From NCBI GenBank assembly GCA_038247995.1, contig JBBRUG010000102.1:1-17244 (forward strand): DNA of 17,244 nt, read 5' to 3'. Below the pieces are notes generated by a model, which ran no database searches, was not told the DNA's origin, and worked only from the letters and a program-made list of their open reading frames with translations. The position numbers were made by a program, and so were the translations under genes. Below, one piece after another: positions 7,114 to 14,146 of the stretch (position 1 is its first letter; each line of letters opens with the position of its first letter). The DNA is from JBBRUG01 sp038247995. GTDB taxonomy: Bacteria > Chloroflexota > Chloroflexia > Chloroflexales > Chloroflexaceae.

Positions 7114-9159
7114 ATGACGCGCATACGCACCCGCTCGCTCGTAACCACCGTTCTCGTCGGTGTCTGTGCCCTTGTGGCATTCCTCGTCCTTGGCTCAACT
7201 GTGTTCGCAGCCGGAACGACCTACTATGTCGATTGCGCTGCAGGCAGCAACGGCAGTGGTTCACAATCAAGCCCGTGGAACAGCCTGACGACCGTAAGTG
7301 CGACGACCTTCGCCGCCGGCGATTCGATCCTGCTGAAGCGCGGCACAACCTGCGTCGGCAATGTCTGGCCTAAGGGCTCCGGTGCGAGCGGCGCGCCGAT
7401 CACCCTCGGAGCTTACGGCACAGGCCCCAAGCCGATTATCAGTGCCGGCTCGAATGAGTACGCCGTCAGGATCTACGACCAGCAGTACTGGCGGATCGAG
7501 AGCATCGAGACAACCGGTGGTACACGCTACGGGATCTTCGTGGCGGGCAGTGTCCCCGGCGCCACCCTCAATCACTTCCGGATCACCGATGTCACCGTCC
7601 ACGATGTTAGCGGCGGCACGATGGATAAGAAGTCCACCGGGCTGATCGTTTTTAAGTCGGGTGATAAGAACTGGGACGGCTTCCGCTTCAACGATGTCGT
7701 GATCGACGGCGCCATTGTCTATAACACTAGCATGTGGGGCGGGATCATGTTCTACGGCGACGTGAACCGGCCCACTGATCAGAGCAGACGCAGCACCAAC
7801 ATCACCATCCGCAACTCCACCGCATCCAACGTTCAGGGCGACGGGATTGTGATCTTTGTGGCCAACAACGGCCTGATCGAGAACAGTGTCGCCTACGATA
7901 CGGGGAACCAGCCGACGCAGACGATCGGCACGCCCAACGGCATCTGGACCTGGGCTTGCAAAGACTGCATCGTCCAGACGAGCGAGTCGTACGCCAACGA
8001 CTCACCGGGCGTCGATGGCGGCGGCTTCGATATCGATTACCACAACGAGAACAACACCTATCAGTATAATTATGGTCACAACAACTCGACCTACTGCATC
8101 TCGGTCTTTGGGGCCGACGGAGCGACGACGATCAACTCGGTGATTCGTTATAACGTCTGCGCTAACAATGGGTTGCAGGTGAGTGGCGGCAGCCCACCGC
8201 AAGATATCCATTTCTTGACGTGGGGTAACGGTAGCATCGATGGGGTACAGATCTACAACAATACCTTTTACACCACGCGAGGCGTGCTCTCAGGGTCGGG
8301 CACGTGGGTCGGCTCGCGGCCCCGCTTTTTTAAGAACAACCTGATCTACGCGACGAACAGCAACCCTTTGGGCAGCAACATCAGCGCGATCAGCCGGGAC
8401 TACAATCTGTATTACGCTACCGCAGGAAACTACAACAGCGGCGAAGCCAACAGTGTCCACGCGAACCCGCTGCTGAACAATCCTACCTACAATCAGGTCG
8501 GTCGTCCGACGAGCGCATTTACCCTCCAGGCCGGCTCGCCTGCGATCAACGCCGGCACGAATGTCTGTGCGGGCATCAGCGGTTGCTCCACCGGCGGGCG
8601 TGATTTCTTCGGCAACAGCGCCCCCCAGGGCGGGAGCTACGATATCGGGGCGCACGAGAGCGGTGGCGCCATGCCGACACCTACGGCGACGGGAGGCCCA
8701 ACGGCAACACCTGCGCCCACTGCCACGGCGACACCCGCCCCGACGAATCTTCTCGGCAACCCCGGCTTCGAGAGTGGGAGCACCAACCCCTGGACGTTCT
8801 GGCCCTCCGGCGCCGGATCGCTTGTCGGCTCAGGCCAGCGCAGCGGTAGCTATGCCGCAAAGGTAACCTCAACAAACGCCGGCACCTACCAGGTTGTGAG
8901 CGGGCTAAGCCCCAACACAATGTATACCGCTCGAGCATATCTGCGCGCCGGCGGCTCCGGCACCAGCGGCTACCTCTATGCAAAAAACTTCGGCGGCTCA
9001 ACAGTGACATTGGCTACCGTTACCGGCTCGTCCTACACACTTGTGACCGTAACCTTCACGACAGGTACATCGAACACGAGCGCCGAGATTGGCGTGTGGC
9101 GTCCGTCGGGCGGCGGCAGCGGCGACTTCTTCCTGGATGATCTGGAGCTTCAGCCATGA
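7114..9159 (+). CDS. Secreted right-handed beta-helix protein with C-terminal carbohydrate-binding-like domain
   Basis: Predicted extracellular polysaccharide-active or polysaccharide-binding protein of 681 residues. A signal peptide spans residues 1 to about 32 (basic start, hydrophobic core, VFA-AG cleavage region). The next part opens in the style of secreted beta-helix enzymes (TTYYVDC near 35-41, SPWNSL, GDSILLKRGTTC). It continues with Asn-rich coils such as NNGLIENS and VQIYNNTFY. The helix seems to end with a SPAINAG...DIGAHE cap (475-515), as in many beta-helix proteins. A Thr/Pro/Ala-rich linker (about 519-544) leads to a jelly-roll-like domain (545-681, from NPGFESG to FFLDDLEL) resembling CBM4/9- or CBM6-type modules. 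Several Cys residues could form disulfides outside the cell. Beta-helix folds include pectate lyases and several glycoside hydrolase families, but I see no motif naming a reaction. Stop and next start overlap (ATGA). Confidence 0.85.
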   Translation: MTRIRTRSLVTTVLVGVCALVAFLVLGSTVFAAGTTYYVDCAAGSNGSGSQSSPWNSLTTVSATTFAAGDSILLKRGTTCVGNVWPKGSGASGAPITLGAYGTGPKPIISAGSNEYAVRIYDQQYWRIESIETTGGTRYGIFVAGSVPGATLNHFRITDVTVHDVSGGTMDKKSTGLIVFKSGDKNWDGFRFNDVVIDGAIVYNTSMWGGIMFYGDVNRPTDQSRRSTNITIRNSTASNVQGDGIVIFVANNGLIENSVAYDTGNQPTQTIGTPNGIWTWACKDCIVQTSESYANDSPGVDGGGFDIDYHNENNTYQYNYGHNNSTYCISVFGADGATTINSVIRYNVCANNGLQVSGGSPPQDIHFLTWGNGSIDGVQIYNNTFYTTRGVLSGSGTWVGSRPRFFKNNLIYATNSNPLGSNISAISRDYNLYYATAGNYNSGEANSVHANPLLNNPTYNQVGRPTSAFTLQAGSPAINAGTNVCAGISGCSTGGRDFFGNSAPQGGSYDIGAHESGGAMPTPTATGGPTATPAPTATATPAPTNLLGNPGFESGSTNPWTFWPSGAGSLVGSGQRSGSYAAKVTSTNAGTYQVVSGLSPNTMYTARAYLRAGGSGTSGYLYAKNFGGSTVTLATVTGSSYTLVTVTFTTGTSNTSAEIGVWRPSGGGSGDFFLDDLELQP

Positions 9160-9746
9160 CCGGGGCGCTCCAACGGCCGGCACGATCGCGTGGCTCTGGC
9201 TGGGCGAGCCTGTCGCTTGTGCTGATCTTCTCCCTCAGCTTACTGATCGGCGGCTGGTGGTGGGTTGGGGTCGTTGCTACGCCCAGGCCCCCACAGCCGG
9301 GAGATCAAGCACCGGAGGTGGCGTTGCCCACCGCCCTTGGTGGAACTGAGCGCCTGAGTCAACACCGTGGGAGTGTAGTCGTCTTGAGCTTCCTTGACTT
9401 GGGGTCGGCAGGCAGCTCTACAGCCGCAGATCGAACCCGAGGCCAGCTGGTGATGCTGAAAAGCCTGTCCACCCAACACCACGATGCGCCCCTGGCAATT
9501 CTCACTGTCGATGCGAGCGGGATCACATGGCCAGTCGCAGACGATGCGCGCATAAACTATACATACGACCACCAACTGACGTTTCCGCTTCTTGTTGACG
9601 ACCAGCTGAGAACCACGCGACGATACGGAGTTGTCGCGGCTCCGACGACACTGCTGATCGACCGCGATGGCAACATTGTGCGGCGATGGGAAACGATGAC
9701 AAACCCAGCCGATCTGATGTTGAGTGTCGATGCCCTTCTGCCATAG
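9156..9746 (+). CDS. Membrane-anchored TlpA/peroxiredoxin-like protein lacking redox cysteines
   Basis: A 196-residue protein. A basic N-terminus precedes one transmembrane segment (about residues 15-40, ending WWWVGVV), so the globular part should face outside. That part follows the TlpA/AhpC-TSA pattern: PGDQAPEVALP, then VVVLSF, and a C-terminal VAAPTTLLIDRDGNIV with the expected cis-Pro at 163. The active site is altered: where the family has FWATWCPPC this protein has FLDLGSAGS, so both Cys are Ser (S84, S87), and the whole protein contains no cysteine. Thiol-disulfide exchange or peroxidase chemistry is therefore not possible in the usual way. It may be a structural or binding variant or a chaperone-like partner (inference). 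Its ATG overlaps the stop of the beta-helix gene, which suggests the two products are made, and perhaps act, together. Confidence 0.8.
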   Translation: MTGALQRPARSRGSGWASLSLVLIFSLSLLIGGWWWVGVVATPRPPQPGDQAPEVALPTALGGTERLSQHRGSVVVLSFLDLGSAGSSTAADRTRGQLVMLKSLSTQHHDAPLAILTVDASGITWPVADDARINYTYDHQLTFPLLVDDQLRTTRRYGVVAAPTTLLIDRDGNIVRRWETMTNPADLMLSVDALLP

Positions 9747-9762
9747 CTGGAAGTAGCTCCTG

Positions 9763-11820
9763 ATGACTCTCAAGACTGACCGGCACGCGCTTGTACAACT
9801 ATCCCCGGCGGCCCATGAGCGACTCCTGCCGAAGCTGCCGGCGCTGATCTACGGCGGGGATTACAACCCCGAGCAGTGGCCCGAGGCGACGTGGGCTGAG
9901 GATGCGCGGCTTATGCGCGAAGCGGGAGTGAACCTCGTCTCGCTGGGCGTGTTCGCATGGGGGCGCATCCAGCCCCGGCCCGGCACCTTCGACCTTGCGT
10001 GGCTCGACCGGGTTATGGATCTGCTTGCCGCCCACGATGTGTTTGTGAACCTTGCCACGGCCACGGCCTCGCCGCCGCCCTGGTTGGCACGCCTCCACCC
10101 CGAAAGCCTCCCGGTTACTCTTGACGGTGTTCGGCTGAGCCCCGGCTCACGCCAGGCTTACTGCCCAAGCTCCAGCGCCTACCGTACCGCAGCCATCTTG
10201 CTTACAGACACTATCGCCGAGCGCTACGCCGACCACCCGGCGCTGGCCGGCTGGCATGTCGGCAACGAGTACGGCTGCCATATTGGAGCCTGCTACTGCA
10301 ACACATGCGCTGCCCACTTCCGCCGCTGGTTGCAACGGCGCTACGGCGGGATCGACGCGCTGAACACAGCCTGGGGCACAGCTTTCTGGAGCCAGCACTA
10401 CGGCGACTGGGCCGAGATCAACCCGCCCCGCCGCGCTCCATACATCGTCAATCCTACCCAGCAACTCGACTGGCGGCGCTTCTCGTCGGCCAACATTCTC
10501 GAACTGTTCACCCTGGAACGTGATATCCTGCGGCGCTATACCCCAGGAATTCCTATCGCCACAAACTTCATGGGCTTCTTTCAGCCCCTCGATTACTGGG
10601 CCTGGGCCGCCGAAGAGGAGTTCGTCGCTCTCGACCACTACCCCGACCCGTCCGACCCTGACTCCGTCCAGGAGGGGGCGATGACCTACGACCTGACGCG
10701 CTCGCTGGGTCGGGGGCGACCCTGGGTGCTGATGGAGCAGGCCGCAGGGTACGTGAACTGGCGCCCGCGCAACGCCACCAAGCCACCCGGCGCGATGCGC
10801 CTCGGGAGCTACCAGGCCATCGCTCGGGGCGCCGACGGGGTGATGTTCTTCCAGTGGCGGGCCTCGCGGGCGGGCGGCGAGCAGTTCCATAGCGCGATGC
10901 TCCCCCACGGCGGGCCGAACACCCGTACCTTCCGCGAAGTGGCCGCACTCGGCGGCGAGTTGCCGGCTCTGCCCGTGCCTGGGGGACGGGTTGTTGCGCA
11001 GGTGGCGATCCTCTTCGACTGGGAAAATTGGTGGGCCCTGGAGTTGGAGGGTAAACCCAGCGAGGCGCTACGGATGCTGCCAATCCTGCGGGACTACTAC
11101 GCGCCGCTCTTCGCCCGCAATCTGGCCGTCGACTTCGCCCGCCCCGGCGACGATCTAAGCCGCTATCGGCTGGTGCTGGCGCCCAATCTATTCCTCTGCT
11201 CTGAGGCCGTAGCCCGCAGCCTGACTGCCTATGTGCATGGCGGCGGCACGCTCGTGGTGGGCTGCTTCAGCGCGGTTGTGGACGAGCAGATGCACATCTG
11301 GCCGGATGGACACCTCGCGCCCCTCCGCGAGGCCCTTGGCGTGTGGGTGGAAGAGATCGCCCCGAGCGGCGATGATGCCCCGATCAGCCTTTCGGCCTGC
11401 GACGGCACAGCGCTGGTTGCCCGCGCCTGGGCCGACGTGGTCGCACTGGAGGGTGCCGAGGCGTTGGCCCAATTCGCCGACGGCTTCTACGCGAACCGGC
11501 CAGCCATCACGCGCAACTGCTTCGGCCAGGGGTTCGGTTACTATGTGGCCACCTGGCCCGACCGGGTTGGGCTCGCCTGGCTCCTGGAGCGGATCTGCGC
11601 TGAAGTCGGCCTGCATACGAGTCTCGTTGTCCCACCGGGAGTGGAGCTAGTGCGCCGCGAGACGTCCGACCGCACCCTGACGTACCTGCTGAACCACACC
11701 AGTGAGAGCGTCACCGTTGATCTGCCTGAGCCGCTGCCGAATCGTCTCGGCGCTGCGGAAAACTCACGCCTGACGCTCAATCCATATGCCGTCGCCATCC
11801 TTGAAACACCCACGAGGTAA
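9763..11820 (+). CDS. Glycoside hydrolase family 42 beta-galactosidase / alpha-L-arabinopyranosidase
   Basis: Retaining exo-glycosidase of 685 residues, a usual GH42 length. No signal peptide is visible, so it should act on imported oligosaccharides in the cytoplasm. The catalytic barrel begins with GGDYNPEQWP and carries the acid/base in HVGNEYG (N168, E169) and the nucleophile in VLMEQ (E325). Four cysteines, C134 plus C177, C179 and C182 in CYCNTC, match the structural zinc site known in Thermus-type GH42. The middle part (about 410-620) fits the trimerisation domain and the last 60 residues the small C-terminal beta domain. GGAAG at 9749-9753 precedes the ATG. GH42 enzymes mostly cleave beta-D-galactosides, but some accept alpha-L-arabinopyranosides, which have the same ring stereochemistry. 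The araDAB genes downstream make that activity worth considering. Confidence 0.92.
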   Translation: MTLKTDRHALVQLSPAAHERLLPKLPALIYGGDYNPEQWPEATWAEDARLMREAGVNLVSLGVFAWGRIQPRPGTFDLAWLDRVMDLLAAHDVFVNLATATASPPPWLARLHPESLPVTLDGVRLSPGSRQAYCPSSSAYRTAAILLTDTIAERYADHPALAGWHVGNEYGCHIGACYCNTCAAHFRRWLQRRYGGIDALNTAWGTAFWSQHYGDWAEINPPRRAPYIVNPTQQLDWRRFSSANILELFTLERDILRRYTPGIPIATNFMGFFQPLDYWAWAAEEEFVALDHYPDPSDPDSVQEGAMTYDLTRSLGRGRPWVLMEQAAGYVNWRPRNATKPPGAMRLGSYQAIARGADGVMFFQWRASRAGGEQFHSAMLPHGGPNTRTFREVAALGGELPALPVPGGRVVAQVAILFDWENWWALELEGKPSEALRMLPILRDYYAPLFARNLAVDFARPGDDLSRYRLVLAPNLFLCSEAVARSLTAYVHGGGTLVVGCFSAVVDEQMHIWPDGHLAPLREALGVWVEEIAPSGDDAPISLSACDGTALVARAWADVVALEGAEALAQFADGFYANRPAITRNCFGQGFGYYVATWPDRVGLAWLLERICAEVGLHTSLVVPPGVELVRRETSDRTLTYLLNHTSESVTVDLPEPLPNRLGAAENSRLTLNPYAVAILETPTR

Positions 11821-11824
11821 CCCT

Positions 11825-13369
11825 GTGTCTGCACCCACTCCAGTGACTACCACGCAATCGTTCGACGTCGTCGTCTATGGTGCCACGGCAGGCGGCGTGA
11901 TGGCTGCCATCGCGGCTGCGGGCGAGGGCGCCCGCGTGGCCCTGCTGGAGCCCGGACACCACGTGGGAGGGATGGTGACCGGCGGGCTCGGCCACACCGA
12001 TCACGGCGACCGCCGCGTCATCGGCGGCCTTGCCCTGGAGTTCTACGAGCGCATCGCCCGCGCCTATGGCGCGGACACCTGGGGCTACATCGGCCCCGAG
12101 CCCCATGCGGCCGAGCAGACCATGCGCGACTGGCTCTCCTCCGTGGGGATCGCGCCGGTGTTCGGCGCCCGTGTAGACCGGTTGGAGCGCGATGGGACGG
12201 TGATTCGTGCCCTGGTGACTGAGGACGGCCTGCGGGTGAGCGCCGCCGTTTTTGTTGACGCAAGCTACGAGGGCGACTTGCTCCCACGGGCGGGTGTCAG
12301 CTACCGCGTCGGCCGTGAGGGTCGCATGCGCTACGGCGAGTCCTGGGCGGGGCGCGGCCCGATCCTCCCTGGCGAACACAATTTTGCCGTGGCTGTCTCG
12401 CCATTCGTGGATGGCACAGAGGGCGAGGTGCTGCCGCTGATCCATCGCCGGCCCCTGGCGCCCGAGGGCGAGGGCGATGGGGGCGTGCAGGCTTTCGGCT
12501 TCCGGCTCTGTCTCACCAATCGACCCGAGAACCAACTACCGTTCCCGAAACCGGAGGGCTACGACCCCGCCGAGTTTGCGTTGCTACGCCGCTACATCGT
12601 CGCCTGTGGCCCCAGCCTGCGCGCTCGCGACATCATCGCGCTGACGCCGAATTTGCCCAACGGCAAGTGCGACGTCAACTCCAAGGGCCCCATCTCGACC
12701 AACCTCTTAGATGGCAGCAGTTGGGCGTACCCTGAGGCGGGCTACGCGGAGCGCGACGCGATCTGGGAGCGGCATCTGCGCTACACCCAGGGCTTGCTCT
12801 ACACCCTAGCCCACGACCCGGACGTGCCCGAGCCGATCCGTGCCGAGATGGCCGGCTGGGGTCTGTGCAAAGATGAATTTGCCGATACGGGTCACTTACC
12901 ACACCAACTCTACGTGCGTGAGGCGCGGCGTATGCTCGGCGAGTACATTGTGACGCAGGCGGATCTGGAGGGGCAGCGCCGCAAGTACGACTCGGTGGGG
13001 ATGGGCTCGTACAACATCGATATCCGCGAGGTGCAGCGCACCTGGATGTGGGTCTCGCGCTTTCCCGAATTGGTGGGCGAAGTTTTCAACGAGGGCTACC
13101 TCTCAGTTCCGGTGCATCCTTACGCGATCCCATACCGCGCGCTGGTGCCGCGCTATGGCGAGTGTGAAAACCTGATCGTGCCCGTATGCCTCTCGGCCTC
13201 CCACATCGCGTTTTCATCGATCCGCATGGAGCCGCAGTACATGCTGCTCGGGCATGCCGCCGGAGTTGCGGCAGCGCTGGCCGCTCGCGATGCAACGCCG
13301 GTTCAGCTCGTGCCGATCCGTGCGCTCCAGGAGCGGCTTGCCGGGCAGGGCCAAGTCTTGGCGCTCTAA
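11825..13369 (+). CDS. FAD-dependent oxidoreductase of the sugar-operon (FAD_oxidored-like) family
   Basis: A 514-residue flavoprotein with no signal peptide. An N-terminal Rossmann motif binds FAD (VVVYGATAGGV, G19/G23/G24, acidic E42 at the end of strand 2). It is followed by VFVDASYEGDLLPRAG (about 142-157), which is characteristic of this family. The C-terminal half has long conserved-looking blocks (SYNIDIREVQRT near 395, SASHIAFSSIRMEPQYM). Members occur widely in carbohydrate loci and are sometimes misnamed xanthan lyase; the substrate is not known to me. The GTG at 11825 was chosen because GAGG lies seven bases upstream and it starts four bases after the GH42 stop. An in-frame ATG at 11786 would overlap GH42 by 35 bases. 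Close spacing with GH42 suggests action on the same sugar (inference). Confidence 0.82.
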   Translation: MSAPTPVTTTQSFDVVVYGATAGGVMAAIAAAGEGARVALLEPGHHVGGMVTGGLGHTDHGDRRVIGGLALEFYERIARAYGADTWGYIGPEPHAAEQTMRDWLSSVGIAPVFGARVDRLERDGTVIRALVTEDGLRVSAAVFVDASYEGDLLPRAGVSYRVGREGRMRYGESWAGRGPILPGEHNFAVAVSPFVDGTEGEVLPLIHRRPLAPEGEGDGGVQAFGFRLCLTNRPENQLPFPKPEGYDPAEFALLRRYIVACGPSLRARDIIALTPNLPNGKCDVNSKGPISTNLLDGSSWAYPEAGYAERDAIWERHLRYTQGLLYTLAHDPDVPEPIRAEMAGWGLCKDEFADTGHLPHQLYVREARRMLGEYIVTQADLEGQRRKYDSVGMGSYNIDIREVQRTWMWVSRFPELVGEVFNEGYLSVPVHPYAIPYRALVPRYGECENLIVPVCLSASHIAFSSIRMEPQYMLLGHAAGVAAALAARDATPVQLVPIRALQERLAGQGQVLAL

Positions 13370-13397
13370 CAAGTGACCGAGTCGATTTCAAGGATAG

Positions 13398-13413
13398 CGC
13401 CCCGAGCGGGGCG
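13398..13413 (+). terminator. GC-rich hairpin in the gap before araD
   Basis: CGCCCC (13398-13403) pairs perfectly with GGGGCG (13408-13413) across a GAGC loop, and the stem extends by one G-U and one A-U pair. It lies 28 bases after the oxidoreductase stop. The following bases (TTGGATT) are only a weak U-tract, so it may be a leaky terminator or a processing/attenuation site rather than a strong terminator. Confidence 0.45.
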
Positions 13414-13423
13414 TTGGATTCGT

Positions 13424-13454
13424 GCGCCGGGCCTCGTGGCGCGCCGGGCCTCGT
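13424..13454 (+). repeat. 14-bp direct repeat upstream of araD
   Basis: The 14-mer GCGCCGGGCCTCGT occurs at 13424-13437 and again at 13441-13454, a 17-bp period with three unlike bases between. The 124-base gap holding it has no gene. It could be a tandem regulator site or a small slippage duplication; the sequence alone does not decide. Confidence 0.7.
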
Positions 13455-13493
13455 CCGACGGTGGAGAGCACAACATAATAAGGACACTCAACC

Positions 13494-14138
13494 ATGCTCG
13501 AAGTGCTCAAAGAGCAGCTCTGGAAGCTTCACCAGGAACTGCCAAAGAACGGCCTGGTGACCTGGACGGGCGGCAACATCAGCGCCCGCGACCCCGAAAA
13601 CAACCTCGTGGTGATCAAGCCCAGCGGGGTTCGCTACGAGGATCTGCGCCCCGAGCATCACGTCGTCCTCGACATGGAGGGCGCTGTGGTGGAGGGTGCC
13701 CTGGCCCCCTCATCCGACACCGTCAGCCACCTCTACATCTACCGACACATGCCCCATGTGAACGGAATCGTCCACACCCACTCGCCCTATGCAACCGCGT
13801 TTGCAGCGCTGGGCCGGCCAATCCCGGTCTACCTCACCGCCATCGCGGACGAGTTCGGCGGGCCGATCCCCTGCGCCGGGTTCGCGCCGATCGGCGGGGA
13901 GGCAATCGGCGAGCAAGTGGTTCGGTATATTGGCGGCTCGCCGGCGGTGCTGCTCAAGAACCACGGCGTGTTCACCGTGGGCAAGAACGCCACTGCCGCC
14001 GTGAAGGCCGCAGTGATGACCGAGGATGTGGCCCGCACAGTATGGTACGCGTTGCAGCTCGGCACGCCCGATGCGATCGCCCCCGACGACGTCAAGAAGC
14101 TCCACGACCGCTACACTATAGTGTACGGCCAGCGATAG
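13494..14138 (+). CDS. araD: L-ribulose-5-phosphate 4-epimerase
   Basis: Converts L-ribulose-5-phosphate to D-xylulose-5-phosphate, the last step of L-arabinose entry into the pentose phosphate pathway, in the cytoplasm. It is a 214-residue class II aldolase/epimerase, slightly shorter than the roughly 230-residue E. coli enzyme. Zinc ligands are visible as H94 and H96 (VHTHSPYATAF) and H157 (LKNHGVF). TGGNIS near 23, SGV near 44 and SSD at 73-75 match the phosphate-binding and active-site loops. D119 in ADEFG and the near-terminal Y211 fit the catalytic Asp and Tyr. AAGGA at 13480-13484 precedes the ATG. It is the first gene of a D-A-B arabinose cluster; araA starts eight bases after its stop. 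Class II aldolases also include fuculose- and rhamnulose-phosphate aldolases, but the neighbouring araA favours AraD. Confidence 0.94.
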   Translation: MLEVLKEQLWKLHQELPKNGLVTWTGGNISARDPENNLVVIKPSGVRYEDLRPEHHVVLDMEGAVVEGALAPSSDTVSHLYIYRHMPHVNGIVHTHSPYATAFAALGRPIPVYLTAIADEFGGPIPCAGFAPIGGEAIGEQVVRYIGGSPAVLLKNHGVFTVGKNATAAVKAAVMTEDVARTVWYALQLGTPDAIAPDDVKKLHDRYTIVYGQR

Positions 14139-14146
14139 AGTCATCT

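Noticed and set aside
11786..11824. ATG at 11786 as the start of the FAD oxidoreductase
   Set aside because: It would overlap the GH42 gene by 35 bases. The GTG at 11825 has a suitably spaced GAGG and puts the Rossmann motif near the N-terminus, though the ATG is not excluded.
13474..13479. CATAAT as a possible -10 element before araD
   Set aside because: A start site about seven bases downstream would leave out the AAGGA ribosome site, and the -35 position (TCGTCC) is poor.
13373..14146. Long in-frame extension upstream of araA that would make a 760-residue protein running through araD in another frame
   Set aside because: araA begins with its conserved N-terminus at 14147. The upstream part is Arg/Pro-rich out-of-frame translation of a well-supported araD, as expected in high-GC DNA.
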